A stretch of DNA of 64,000 nucleotides from Gammaproteobacteria bacterium (GTDB lineage: Bacteria > Pseudomonadota > Gammaproteobacteria > Pseudomonadales > Azotimanducaceae), in the NCBI GenBank assembly GCA_003247835.1, contig QJYB01000102.1, positions 1 to 64,000 on the forward strand. The letters are read 5' to 3'. Positions 25,760 through 34,887 of the stretch are shown piece after piece. Position 1 is the stretch's first letter; each line of letters starts with the position of its first letter. The notes below the pieces were generated by a model. That model had not been told where the DNA came from. It did no database searches and saw only the letters and a program-made list of their open reading frames with translations. Made by a program: the position numbers and the translations under genes.

Positions 25760-27532
25760 TCATGCAGCGGTTGGCAGTGCGACGCCGTCACCCCGCAGCA
25801 GACGATTGATCTCGATGTGTTCCGTGAGGATCCGCCGGTCGACATGGACGAGCCTAGGTGCCGCGCGCCAGCGGATGAAGTGGAAGACAAGCGCCGCAAG
25901 TCCCAGTCCGGCAGCGACGACGAAGAGCACGGCCATGATGCCGGGATCCTGATCCGGACGTATCTCGCCCGCGACGGCGGCGGACGCGCCGAGCAGCACC
26001 GCGAGCGAGGCACCCTGCAGGAGCAGGATGCGCCGACGCAGGCTGTCGAGACCCCGTTTCATCAGGTACACGAGCTCACCGCTGGTGTAATGGTCGAGAA
26101 ACCAGCCCTGGTTCTCGTCCTCGTGGCGCTCGGCGTAAGGCGGGATGCGATGGCCGTTGATCGGGTCCACGGCGGGCTCGCCCTGCTTCAGGCGTTCGAT
26201 TCCCGCCCAGATCTGCTGGTGCACTTTGCGGCTGATGGGATAGAAGATGCCGATGCAGAAGGCGATGGAGGCTGTCGTTGCCGGTGCCAGGCCGAAGATG
26301 GCCCGGATGGTGAACTGCACTTCCTCGGTCTGGGGCACGTTGGGCAGGTAGCCGACACTGGCCAGCACCGCCAGCGGAATGGACATGCTGGGGATCACCA
26401 CGAACTTCTGCAGGATCGACCACAGCGCGACGTACTGAGCTTCTCTTCGCTTGCCGGTGTAGAGCTCGTCATAGTCGATCACGTCCGCCTGCATGGCTGG
26501 ACCGAGGAACAGGCCTGCGCCGAATGCGGCACCCGCCCAGGCAAGGACGAAGAAGGTCGGCCAGATGTCGCCGGGGCCCATGAAGAACAGCGACAGCGAG
26601 CCGGTGATGCTCGGAATGAAGCTCACGAGCCAGACCGGTTTCTTCTCGAAACGCCGCGCGAGCCAGATCCACACCGGCAGAAAGAGAAAGCCCGCACCGA
26701 AGTAGACGGCGAGGAAGATGGCCAGCCAGGCATCCGGATTCTCCGGCATGAGCACGTATTTCGTGAAGTACGGCATCATGAGCCCCGGAATGGCACCCGT
26801 GATTGCGCTTGTCAGGTAGACGGCGAGCAGAATGCGGAACGCCCGGTTGCGGAACACCCGTCTCAGCCCCGGCACCAGCGGATTGGGTGCCCTGGCCACG
26901 AAGTCCGGCCGTTCCCGGACCTGGACCACGAGGTTCACGTACAGCGCCACCAGCAGCACGCCAAGCAGCGCGGCGAAACCCGAATAACCCGGCCTCGGAC
27001 CGCCCAGCCAGGCGATGAACAGCGGTGGCGCGACGGCTGCCACCAGCGTACCCAGCACCACGAAGGACTCGCGGATGCCGAACAGCATGCTGCGGTCGTT
27101 GTAGTCGAGGGTGAGTTCCGGACCGAGACCGTAGTGCGGGATGATGTAAACGGTGTGGAACAGGTAGTAGCAGATATAGGTGGCGGCGAACCAGGCGGCG
27201 GCATTCGTGCCGTGAATGGACTCCGGTGGCGAGAACATCAGATAAAAGGCGAGGGCGGCCGCAGGCGCTCCGAACAGAATCCATGGCCTGCGCCGACCCC
27301 AGCGGCTGCGTGTACTGTCGGTGAGCCAGCCCATCAGCGGATCGGTCAGGGCGTCCAGGGCCCGCGCCAGCGCCTTGATCAGCGCGATGATGCCGAGAGG
27401 AACCAGCACGACGTCGGAATAGAAGATGGTGAGATGGATGGCGATGGGAATGGCCATCCCGGCGCCGGCAAAACTCGGTGCGCCGTAGGCCAGCTTGACC
27501 CGTAAGGGCAGCTTCTCCCCTGTATCGCTCAT
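25760..27532 (-). CDS. GPH-type MFS sugar/cation symporter-like transporter
   Basis: 590 residues from ATG 27532. It begins 'KLPLRVKLAYGAPSFAGAGM' and has the family motif 'ALDALTDPLMGWLTDSTRSRWGRRRPWILFG', read in parts, typical of the glycoside-pentoside-hexuronide cation symporters (MelB-like). Twelve hydrophobic segments are followed by a C-terminal extension of about 130 residues with two more predicted helices, unusual for the group. Substrate unknown; related MFS members also export or import lipidic and aromatic compounds. It is separated from the P-type ATPase gene by 84 bases and from the CaiB/BaiF gene by 106 bases, so it may be its own unit. Longer starts (27574, 27691) add no membrane segment. 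Confidence 0.82.
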   Translation of the reverse strand: MSDTGEKLPLRVKLAYGAPSFAGAGMAIPIAIHLTIFYSDVVLVPLGIIALIKALARALDALTDPLMGWLTDSTRSRWGRRRPWILFGAPAAALAFYLMFSPPESIHGTNAAAWFAATYICYYLFHTVYIIPHYGLGPELTLDYNDRSMLFGIRESFVVLGTLVAAVAPPLFIAWLGGPRPGYSGFAALLGVLLVALYVNLVVQVRERPDFVARAPNPLVPGLRRVFRNRAFRILLAVYLTSAITGAIPGLMMPYFTKYVLMPENPDAWLAIFLAVYFGAGFLFLPVWIWLARRFEKKPVWLVSFIPSITGSLSLFFMGPGDIWPTFFVLAWAGAAFGAGLFLGPAMQADVIDYDELYTGKRREAQYVALWSILQKFVVIPSMSIPLAVLASVGYLPNVPQTEEVQFTIRAIFGLAPATTASIAFCIGIFYPISRKVHQQIWAGIERLKQGEPAVDPINGHRIPPYAERHEDENQGWFLDHYTSGELVYLMKRGLDSLRRRILLLQGASLAVLLGASAAVAGEIRPDQDPGIMAVLFVVAAGLGLAALVFHFIRWRAAPRLVHVDRRILTEHIEINRLLRGDGVALPTAA

Positions 27533-27638
27533 GGCAGGATCATCGCGTCCGCAGTCGTCCGAGGCAACTTGCATTCTGAAACGCCCTGGTGCAGGACGCG
27601 TGTGAATCGCAGCCGTACGTCGCCGCGGGACAATCAGC

Positions 27639-28835
27639 TCACTCGGCGCCGCCGACTTCGGCGCAGAGTACCCCCGACACTTCCAGCGCATCGATCTCGG
27701 CGTCCGTCATGTCGAGCAATGCCCTCAGCACGGCGCGGTTGTCCGCACCGCGCCGCGTGGCGCCGGAACGGGGCCCCGAGGGACCACCGCTCAGACGGAA
27801 AGGTGAACGGGGAATGCGCACGGTGCCGTCGCCGGCAGCGACGTGCACGAATGCCCCCCGGGCCACCGCCCAGTCTTCCTCCGCCGTTCCGGACAGCGGC
27901 TTGACCTCGCCGAGGGGAATGCGCGACTGGGCGAGCGCCGCCTCGAAGGCCTCACGATGGGGGAACTCGGCGGCCCACGTCTGCATGAGGGCCTTTATCT
28001 CTTCGTCCTTGCCCTGGGTCGAGGCGGGATCGGTCCAACCCCGCGCATCCAGTTCCGACTCCCGGTTCAGGGCCCGGGCGACGCCGAAGATCCAGGTGGT
28101 TGGATTGCCGGGTACCTGGATCCAGGTACCGTCGGGAAACCGGATCAGCGCCGCCTTGCCGGGTCGGAAGGGGCTGATCTCGCCGCCAAAGCCGCCATTC
28201 ACCTCCACGGCCGTCCACTCGTTCACGGCAAGCATGGTTTCCGCCATGGATACGTCCACGTGCTGCCCGACGCCGGTGCGCTCGCGGTGGAGGAGCGCAG
28301 CGAGAATGCCGGTCGCGGCCTGGGCACCGACGGCGAAATCGGCGTGGGATACCGCTTCCGGCAGCGGATCGGTACCGCGTTCGCGGGCGTTCAGGTCGAT
28401 GAGCCCGAGCTCCGCGTGGATGATCGGCGCATAGGCCCGTCGCTGCGCCGCTGGTCCGTCCTGGCCGTAGCCGGAGATGGAGCAGTAGACGATGTCGGGT
28501 CTGACCGCGCGCACCGCCTCATACCCGAGCCCGAGTCTCGCCGCCACACCGGGGCGGTAATTCTCGACCAGCACGTCCGCATCCTCGAGCAGCGCGAGCA
28601 CCAGTGCCTGGCCTTCGGGGCGGGTCAGGTCGATGGACAGGTGACGCTTGCCTGCATTCTGCTGAGCATAGTTCACTGCCACCCCACCCACCTTGGGGAC
28701 ACCGCGGCGCAGCAGATCCCCATCCGGTGGTTCGATCTTGATCACCTCGGCACCCAGGTCCGCCAGCGTACGGGTGCAGCAGGGTCCGGCGACCACCCGG
28801 GACAGATCGATGACGCGAATGCCTTCGAGCAGCAC
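27639..28835 (-). CDS. CaiB/BaiF (type III) CoA-transferase, copy 3
   Basis: 398 residues from GTG 28835. 'LLEGIRVIDLSRVVAGPCCTRTLADLGAEVIKIEPP' (read in two halves), 'VLVENYRPGVAARLGLGYE' and 'YCSISGYGQDGPAAQRRAY' are the class III CoA-transferase signatures. The helix of the catalytic acid reads SMAETMLA (Glu, as in copy 1). The start lies 3 bases from the end of the M81 hydrolase gene upstream, so M81, CaiB/BaiF and probably the MscS gene form one operon. The link to an M81 enzyme may suggest that an amidohydrolase product is activated with CoA, which is inference. Confidence 0.87.
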   Translation of the reverse strand: MLLEGIRVIDLSRVVAGPCCTRTLADLGAEVIKIEPPDGDLLRRGVPKVGGVAVNYAQQNAGKRHLSIDLTRPEGQALVLALLEDADVLVENYRPGVAARLGLGYEAVRAVRPDIVYCSISGYGQDGPAAQRRAYAPIIHAELGLIDLNARERGTDPLPEAVSHADFAVGAQAATGILAALLHRERTGVGQHVDVSMAETMLAVNEWTAVEVNGGFGGEISPFRPGKAALIRFPDGTWIQVPGNPTTWIFGVARALNRESELDARGWTDPASTQGKDEEIKALMQTWAAEFPHREAFEAALAQSRIPLGEVKPLSGTAEEDWAVARGAFVHVAAGDGTVRIPRSPFRLSGGPSGPRSGATRRGADNRAVLRALLDMTDAEIDALEVSGVLCAEVGGAE

Positions 28836-28838
28836 GAT

Positions 28839-30323
28839 TCAGCCCACCGCCTCGAAGGTGGCGCGTTCGTCCACGGGCCACAGTGGTCGGGTCGAGCGCT
28901 GTCTCGGAAACACCTCGATGTGGTGGGTGGTAAGTCCCGGCGGGTCTGCGGTGACGATGGCACTGGCGATGGACTGGAACCCCGCGCGGAAGTGGTTGCT
29001 GGATTTCAGCGCCACGTACCGGTAGCGCATCACGTCCATCCCGAGCGCCAGAAAGGGCTCGGGATCGAACGTCTGCGAACGGCGGCTGGCGACGATGATC
29101 TCGACGCCGCCGCCCTCGGGAATGAGGCGCGCCATGGGTCCCAGATTGAGCGGCGCACCTCGGAACATGGCTTGCAGCGTGATCCGCCCGTCGTGCAGTG
29201 ATTTCACGTAGACGGACAGGGGCAGCGGCTCGCCGTGGAGGTCGTCGGTCCTGCCCCCGAGTCTGACCTCGATGGTGGCACCCACGCCCGCCGCGTGGGC
29301 GGCAGCCGCCGTTTCCGGATCGACGATGAATCCGAAGCACGCCTGCTCGAGCCCCGCATCGAGCATGGCACGCAGCAGGTGAGTGCCGTCTCCCGGTGCG
29401 CCTCCCCCGCAGTTGTCCGAGGTCTCCTGGAGGATGATGGGACCGTCGCCCGGCTGCCAGGGCAGACGCTCAGCTTCGGCAACGGCTTCTGCGGCACTGA
29501 GGCTGGCAGGTTTGAAACGGTGCCGAGCCTTCCAGAGCGCGTTGGCCAGCTCCCTTGAAATTCTGCGCGCCTGCTCACGGTTGCCATCGGTGGTGACGAC
29601 CACCGACGTCCCCACGTGCGCGACGTCGGTGTAGGGAAAGCCGTGAAACCAGCTGACGTCGATAACCCCCGGCTCCTGCTCAGCGGCCAGCATGTGCCCG
29701 AGCCACTCCTTTCCCGGTTCGATGAAGGTCGTCGTCGTGGGCATGAGCATGGGCACCGATGTCACCGCGGTCGCGGGCCGGATGCCCTGCCGACGAATGG
29801 CGACTATGAGCTCGACGGCTTCCCGCGCCCGTTCGTGCAGATCGATGTGCGGGTAGTGATGACAGGCGAACACACCGTTCAGAGCGTCCGCCATGCGCTG
29901 TGTGACGTTGCCGTGCAGATCGAAGGTGGCGACCACGGGCACATCCGGACCCATGACCTCCCGCACTGCCAGTGCCAGATCCCCCTCGAGGTCGTCGATG
30001 CCATCGACCACACCGGCCCCGTGCAGACACAGGACCACACCGTCAAGGGATCCCGAGTCCGAAAGGCCGTGCAGGATCTCGTCCTTGAACGCTTCATACG
30101 TCTCCCGCTCGATGACACCGGAGGGTTGTGCGGAAACGAACAGCACCGGTACAGGCTCGACATCGACGTCCATGCAGGCAGCCACGGCGCCACCGACGTC
30201 TGATTCCTGATCGGCGGTCTCGAGCATCTTCTTCCCACGCAGCTCGTGGAAGTCCTCGCGTCTGGTGGGCGCGGTGCAGTAGGTGTTGGTTTCGTGAGAG
30301 ATCCCGGCAATGGCGATTCGCAT
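28839..30323 (-). CDS. M81-family (MlrC-like) metallopeptidase/amidohydrolase
   Basis: 494 residues from ATG 30323. It opens 'IAIAGISHETNTYCTAPT', the M81 hallmark, and contains 'DGVVLCLHGAGVVDG', 'VVATFDLHGNVT' and 'CHHYPHIDLHERAREA', which carry the metal-binding Asp and His residues of the MlrC fold. The C-terminal domain (after about residue 290) has 'DNCGGGAPGDGTHLLRAMLD'. MlrC cleaves peptide products of microcystin breakdown, but most family members in other bacteria have unknown amide or lactam substrates. No signal peptide, so it is cytoplasmic. Three bases upstream of CaiB/BaiF copy 3 and 3 bases after the MscS gene, thus co-transcribed. Confidence 0.85.
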   Translation of the reverse strand: MRIAIAGISHETNTYCTAPTRREDFHELRGKKMLETADQESDVGGAVAACMDVDVEPVPVLFVSAQPSGVIERETYEAFKDEILHGLSDSGSLDGVVLCLHGAGVVDGIDDLEGDLALAVREVMGPDVPVVATFDLHGNVTQRMADALNGVFACHHYPHIDLHERAREAVELIVAIRRQGIRPATAVTSVPMLMPTTTTFIEPGKEWLGHMLAAEQEPGVIDVSWFHGFPYTDVAHVGTSVVVTTDGNREQARRISRELANALWKARHRFKPASLSAAEAVAEAERLPWQPGDGPIILQETSDNCGGGAPGDGTHLLRAMLDAGLEQACFGFIVDPETAAAAHAAGVGATIEVRLGGRTDDLHGEPLPLSVYVKSLHDGRITLQAMFRGAPLNLGPMARLIPEGGGVEIIVASRRSQTFDPEPFLALGMDVMRYRYVALKSSNHFRAGFQSIASAIVTADPPGLTTHHIEVFPRQRSTRPLWPVDERATFEAVG

Positions 30324-30326
30324 GGT

Positions 30327-31337
30327 TCAGCGCTTCTCCAGGGTGTCGATCATGTCCTGCAGGTACCCGATCTGGCGCTCCCGCCAGCTGCGTTCCCGCT
30401 CGAGCGCCGCCTCGTCCGTGATGTCCAGCTGCTCGAGCTCCGCCTTCAGCTCGTCGCGCTTGACGCGGAGCCGGTTGACCCGCGCGGCAATTTCCGCCTT
30501 GTCGAACATCAGCTGCTCGGCATGCGTATCCTCATCATCTCCCGCTTCGCGGGGCGGCGCGGGAATCATGCGACGCGCCGGATCCAGCCGGCGCTGGTTC
30601 ATGAAGCTCGGTGAGACGATCTCGATGCCGTCGTCGTGCAGCCGGTCGAGCATCTTTCCGCGGAGCTCGTTCCGCTTACTGACAAGGTTACTCACGTCCT
30701 CCAGAAATCCGTAGACGCGATAGCTGACCGAGTAATCTCCCAGACTTGTGATCTGCACAAAAGGGTCTGCCAGCTCCGCATCGGTCGCCGCCTCCTTGAG
30801 CCGGTCCCGTATCCGGTGCCGGTGCACGTCGTAGCCGAGCGAGACGTCTGCGGAGATCAGGGTTCCGGACGAGCGGACCACGCGTACCGGCTGGTTCATG
30901 ATGAAGAGGTTGGGCAGGGTGATCAGATCGCGGTCTTCGCTCTGGATTTCCGTGTGCAGCAGTCCCTTCTCCGTCACCCGGCCGAACTGCTCCCCGACGC
31001 GGATGAAGTCACCGGGATGGAAGCCGCCGACGTAGCGCAGCATGAGGCCGGCCATGGCGTTGCTGACGAAGGTGGTGGACGACAGGGCGATCACGGCGGT
31101 GATCACGAGGCCGAACAGACTCAGCAGTTGCCCGGTGGTAGTGCTCTCCAGCGGTAGTGCCAGGATCAGCGCGACGTTCGCCACCACAATGACCACCATA
31201 CTGACCAGCTGGCGGATGATGCGGGTCGAGGGATCGTCGGGAATGAGGCGCCTCAGGCTCCAGAACAGAGCCGCGGCCACGCCCAGCGTAGCGCCGGCAG
31301 GCAGCAGCCAGTCGAATACCAGAGCGGTCCAGTTCAT
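30327..31337 (-). CDS. MscS-family mechanosensitive ion channel
   Basis: 336 residues from ATG 31337. Two or three N-terminal helices are followed by the pore helix and beta-domain signature 'ALSSTTFVSNAMAGLMLRYVGGFHPGDFIRVGEQFGRVTEKGL', read in parts, and then 'LITLPNLFIMNQPVRVV'. This is the MscS pore/cage layout. The last ~80 residues (from about 255) are a charged coiled-coil tail rich in Arg, Glu and Leu, longer than in E. coli MscS. It relieves turgor in the inner membrane by family analogy. It is the promoter-proximal gene of the MscS-M81-CaiB run, divergent from the first P450 over 115 bases. Confidence 0.87.
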   Translation of the reverse strand: MNWTALVFDWLLPAGATLGVAAALFWSLRRLIPDDPSTRIIRQLVSMVVIVVANVALILALPLESTTTGQLLSLFGLVITAVIALSSTTFVSNAMAGLMLRYVGGFHPGDFIRVGEQFGRVTEKGLLHTEIQSEDRDLITLPNLFIMNQPVRVVRSSGTLISADVSLGYDVHRHRIRDRLKEAATDAELADPFVQITSLGDYSVSYRVYGFLEDVSNLVSKRNELRGKMLDRLHDDGIEIVSPSFMNQRRLDPARRMIPAPPREAGDDEDTHAEQLMFDKAEIAARVNRLRVKRDELKAELEQLDITDEAALERERSWRERQIGYLQDMIDTLEKR

Positions 31338-31452
31338 GGCGGGGGATTGTACGTGTACTTTCGGGACGATGCTGGCGATCGGGCGGATGTTCGGTTAGAA
31401 CTGCCAGCTGCAGGTCGGCGATATCGACATCGGCCGGCATGAGGAGAAAAAG

Positions 31453-32715
31453 ATGAGCGAAGCACGAATTGAAGCGGTGGACCTGCCGGACCCCTACGAG
31501 GTTCCGCTGGAAGACATCAACATGTCACAGGGTGTGCTGTTTCAGCAGCAGGCGCACTGGAAATACTTCGAGCGGCTGCGTGCCGAGGATCCCGTTCACT
31601 ACTGTCCGGACAGCGACTTCGGGCCGTTCTGGTCGGTCACCCGATTCAACGACATCTTCGAGGTGGACAACGATCACCAGACGTTCTCGTCCGAAGGCGG
31701 CATCACGCTGGGCCCGCCGGTGACCATGAAACCAGAGCAGCAGATGCGCACGCCCATGTTCATCGCCATGGACCCGCCCAAGCACGACGTGCAGCGGGCC
31801 ACGGTGGCGCCGGTGGTGGCGCCCAGAAATCTTGCGTCGCTCGAGAGCACTATCCGCGAACGGGTATCGTCGATTCTGGACGGTCTGCCGAGGGGTGAGA
31901 CCTTCAACTGGGTGGATCGCGTATCCATCGAGCTCACCACGCAGATGCTGGCCACGCTGTTCGACTTCCCGTTCGAAGACCGTCGCAAACTCACCTACTG
32001 GTCTGATGTGATCACTTCGGCGCCGGGGGTGCTGGTCGAGTCTCCGGAGCAGCGGCGTGAGGTGCTGATGGAGTGCCTCGAGACATTCACGGCGCTCTGG
32101 CACGAGCGGGCCAAAAAGCCGCCGAAGTTCGACCTGATCTCGCTGATGGCGCACGGTGACGATACCAGGGACATGCTGTCGCGGCCCATGGAGCTGCTCG
32201 GCAACCTGATCCTGCTCATCGTCGGCGGCAATGACACGACGCGAAACTCGATCAGCGGTGGCGTGCTGGCGCTGAACCAGCATCCGGCAGAGTACGACAA
32301 GCTGCGTCGTGACGTCGGCGTGATCCCCAACATGGTCTCCGAGATCATCCGCTGGCAGACGCCGCTTGCCTACATGCGCCGAACCGCGACGCGGGATACG
32401 GAGCTTCGCGGTAAGCAAATCCGGGCGGGGGACAAGGTGCTCATGTGGTACATCTCGGGCAACCGGGACGAGACGGCGATCGATAGACCCAACGAGTTTC
32501 TCATCGATCGTCCCAAGGCACGCCACCACCTCTCGTTCGGTTTCGGCATTCATCGCTGCATGGGTAACCGTCTCGCCGAGATGCAGCTCAGGATCGTCTG
32601 GGAAGAGATCATGAAACGTTTCCGCATGGTGGAAGTCGTTGGCGAACCACGACGCAACCTGTCGGCCTTCGTTCACGGTTTCACGGAGCTGCCTGTTCAG
32701 GTCCACGAACTCTGA
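31453..32715 (+). CDS. Cytochrome P450, CYP153-type alkane/fatty-chain hydroxylase, copy 1
   Basis: 420 residues from ATG 31453 behind AGGAGAAAAAG. The haem loop FGFGIHRCMGNRLAE has Cys369 as ligand, the ExxR is EIIR (297-300) and the I-helix is GGNDTTRN (258-265). The sequence around these ('NMVSEIIRWQTPLAYMRR', 'VLMWYISGNRDE') is the CYP153 pattern. CYP153 enzymes terminally hydroxylate medium-chain alkanes, alkyl groups and related chains using a 2Fe-2S ferredoxin and its reductase. Cytoplasmic, no membrane anchor. A ferredoxin and a second CYP153 are encoded at 38607-40253, but no reductase is in the window. It converges with CaiB/BaiF copy 4 after 4 bases. Confidence 0.92.
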   Translation: MSEARIEAVDLPDPYEVPLEDINMSQGVLFQQQAHWKYFERLRAEDPVHYCPDSDFGPFWSVTRFNDIFEVDNDHQTFSSEGGITLGPPVTMKPEQQMRTPMFIAMDPPKHDVQRATVAPVVAPRNLASLESTIRERVSSILDGLPRGETFNWVDRVSIELTTQMLATLFDFPFEDRRKLTYWSDVITSAPGVLVESPEQRREVLMECLETFTALWHERAKKPPKFDLISLMAHGDDTRDMLSRPMELLGNLILLIVGGNDTTRNSISGGVLALNQHPAEYDKLRRDVGVIPNMVSEIIRWQTPLAYMRRTATRDTELRGKQIRAGDKVLMWYISGNRDETAIDRPNEFLIDRPKARHHLSFGFGIHRCMGNRLAEMQLRIVWEEIMKRFRMVEVVGEPRRNLSAFVHGFTELPVQVHEL

Positions 32716-32719
32716 GGAC

Positions 32720-33880
32720 TCAGATCACGCCGCGCTGCTCCAGATCCGCAACGGCCGCAGGATCGTAGCCGAGTTCGGCGAGTATGGCCGCGGTCTGCTC
32801 GCCGTGGGTGGGTGCGCGGAGGTTCAGCGTCGCCGGCTCCGCCGAGAATTTGAGCGGCGTGCCGAGATGCTCGCGTCCGGCTACATCCTCTATGCACATC
32901 TCCCGGTGCCGCGTCTGCGGCAGGTCCAGGCCTGTTCGGAGGTCGTTCACCGGTGCAAAGCAGACGTCGAGGCCCGTGAAGAACTCGATCCACTCGGCCT
33001 TGGTCCGGCCGGCGAAGGTCTCGGTCAGATACGTCACCACCGGCAGCTGGCCGGGACCCGGCGGCAGCTCGCACAGTGGAATGAGATCCTCCCGGCCGAG
33101 GGCCGTCAGCAGGTTACGGGCGAATTTGATTTCGGAACCGCCGAGTGTGATATGACCACCATCCCCGGTGGCGTAGATCCGATACAGCGCGTTGCCGCCC
33201 CAGATCCGCTCGTTGCGTGGTACCGGCGGGACACGGTCCGCGAACACCGCACCCATGCTGTTCGGCATGCAGGCCAGTATGGAATCCATCATCGCGACGT
33301 CGAGGTAGTCTCCGCGGCCGGTCTGCGTGCGCCGGAGCAGGGCCATCAGGATGCCGGACAGCGTCAGCGTGGCGGCAAGCATGTCCCCCGCCGGCATGGC
33401 AGGCATGACCGGTGTGCCCAGGTCGTCCACGTTGTTGGACAGCAGACCACACATGGCTTCCACCGCCAGGTCGTGTGCGGGATCCGCCGCCAGCGGTCCG
33501 GTCTGACCGTAGGCCGAGATGGCAGCGTAGACGATGCGGGGATTGATGGCGGCGATGGTGTCGTAGTCCACACCCAGCCGCCTGACCACGCCTGGACGGA
33601 AGGATTCGACGATCACGTCAGCAGTCCGTGCCAGTGCGAGAAAGACCTCGAGGCCCGCCGGATCCTTCAGATCAAGCGAGAGACTCTCCTTGCCACGGTG
33701 TGTGCAGGCGAAGTACACGGACTCTCCGTCGCGCCGCTGGCCGATGTGCCGGTTGGGTTCTCCTTCGCCCAGGCTCTCGATCTTGATCACCCGCGCGCCG
33801 TGGTCGGCCATGATCTGGGTGACCGTGGGACCGGGCAGAAACAGGGAAAGATCGAGACACGTGATCCCGTCGAGCTTCAT
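32720..33880 (-). CDS. CaiB/BaiF (type III) CoA-transferase, copy 4
   Basis: 386 residues from ATG 33880, where the conserved opening 'LDGITCLDLSLFLPGPTVTQIM' (read in two halves) begins; the longer frame to 34012 adds residues without family likeness. 'VIVESFRPGVVRRLGVDYD' and 'YAAISAYGQTGPLAADPAHD' are class III signatures, and the catalytic-acid helix reads AMMDSILA with Asp. It is tail-to-tail with CYP153 copy 1 and divergent from the exported-protein cluster at 34025. A role in activating the acid formed after P450 oxidation is plausible but unproven. Confidence 0.86.
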   Translation of the reverse strand: MKLDGITCLDLSLFLPGPTVTQIMADHGARVIKIESLGEGEPNRHIGQRRDGESVYFACTHRGKESLSLDLKDPAGLEVFLALARTADVIVESFRPGVVRRLGVDYDTIAAINPRIVYAAISAYGQTGPLAADPAHDLAVEAMCGLLSNNVDDLGTPVMPAMPAGDMLAATLTLSGILMALLRRTQTGRGDYLDVAMMDSILACMPNSMGAVFADRVPPVPRNERIWGGNALYRIYATGDGGHITLGGSEIKFARNLLTALGREDLIPLCELPPGPGQLPVVTYLTETFAGRTKAEWIEFFTGLDVCFAPVNDLRTGLDLPQTRHREMCIEDVAGREHLGTPLKFSAEPATLNLRAPTHGEQTAAILAELGYDPAAVADLEQRGVI

Positions 33881-34024
33881 CTGACTATCCACTTCGTTTG
33901 GCAGGCTGGGTATATTAACGGCTCGGTCATGGGGAGAGCCGCTCGAATCGCCGCGTTTCGCGTCGCGGCCGGCTGCTTCGACAGATCCGCACAAAGACAG
34001 AAGAACGAGCACTTAGGGGAGACT

Positions 34025-34870
34025 ATGCCACGCGTTGCACTACTGATCCTGTCATGGCTGCTGCCACTGGGCGCCTTCGCCGTGGAGTTCGATCCGGATT
34101 ACCAGGCGCCCCGGGGACCGGGTGGCGTGCATCCCGACCTGAACGGGATCTGGCAGGCGCTCAACGAAGCCAACTACGACCTCGAGCTGCACATGGCGCG
34201 CTCGGCGCTGCAGGAGCGTGAAGGTCCGCACGGTCCCGTGCCGGCGAAGGACCTGCTGCCCATGGGGGCTGTCGCGTCCGTGCCACCGGGTGTGGGCGTG
34301 ATCAGGGGTGGTGGCCGGATACCCTACAAGCCGGAAGCGCTGGCGCAGCGCGAGGAGAACCGGGCGAATTGGGCGGAGCGCGATCCGGAGGTGAAGTGCT
34401 ACCTGCCGGGCGTGCCGAGAGCCACCTACATGCCCCAGCCATTCCAGATCTTCCAGGGGGAAGGCTCGGTGTTCATTGCCTATCAGTGGGCTGGTGCGGT
34501 ACGTGACGTCTACTTCGAAGACCCCGGTCCGCCTCAGGTGGACTCCTGGATGGGTCAGTCCGTCGGTCGCTGGGATGGGGATACGCTGGTGGTGGAGGCG
34601 ACGGGCTTTCTTGGTCAGGCCTGGTTGGATCGAGCCGGCAATCACACCAGCTGGAAGCTCAAGGTGACAGAGCGCTACACGCCGGTGAGTCCCTATCACC
34701 TCTGGTACGAAGCCACCATCGAGGACCCGGAAACCTTCACGGAGCCGTGGACCATCGAGATGCCGCTCTACCGGCGCATGGATCCGGGTATCGAGCTCAT
34801 GGATTTCAAGTGCGTCGAGTTCGTGGAAGAGCTGCTCTACGGCAAGTACCGGCGACATCCGCTCGACTGA
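34025..34870 (+). CDS. Exported protein of unknown function (related in part to the next gene)
   Basis: 281 residues from ATG 34025 behind GGGGAG, with a signal peptide (LLILSWLLPLGAFA, cleavage near 19). Readable blocks are 'KCYLPGVPRATYMPQPFQIF', 'DSWMGQSVGRWDGDTLVVEATGF' (in halves), and 'RYTPVSPYHLWYEATIEDPETFTEPW' (in parts). The WMG.S.G.WEGDTLVV block recurs in the next gene, so the two share a domain. I know such proteins only as uncharacterised families in Gammaproteobacteria and Acidobacteria. The frame continues upstream to 32639 but without a start near a ribosome site. It is the first of four consecutive exported genes. Confidence 0.7.
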   Translation: MPRVALLILSWLLPLGAFAVEFDPDYQAPRGPGGVHPDLNGIWQALNEANYDLELHMARSALQEREGPHGPVPAKDLLPMGAVASVPPGVGVIRGGGRIPYKPEALAQREENRANWAERDPEVKCYLPGVPRATYMPQPFQIFQGEGSVFIAYQWAGAVRDVYFEDPGPPQVDSWMGQSVGRWDGDTLVVEATGFLGQAWLDRAGNHTSWKLKVTERYTPVSPYHLWYEATIEDPETFTEPWTIEMPLYRRMDPGIELMDFKCVEFVEELLYGKYRRHPLD

Positions 34871-34887
34871 CGATCACGGAGGAGGGT

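Noticed and set aside
24386-27505. A plus-strand frame of 1,039 codons opposite the P-type ATPase and transporter genes
   Set aside because: Both opposite genes have clear families and catalytic motifs; this frame has low-complexity Arg/Gln/His composition.
32711-32722. Small palindrome CTGAG-GA-CTCAG between converging CYP153 and CaiB/BaiF genes
   Set aside because: A 5-bp stem with a 2-base loop cannot fold into a stable terminator and lies partly in both stop regions.
32639-34024. N-terminal extension of the exported protein at 34025
   Set aside because: The extension is opposite CaiB/BaiF copy 4; the ATG at 34025 has a ribosome site and signal peptide.
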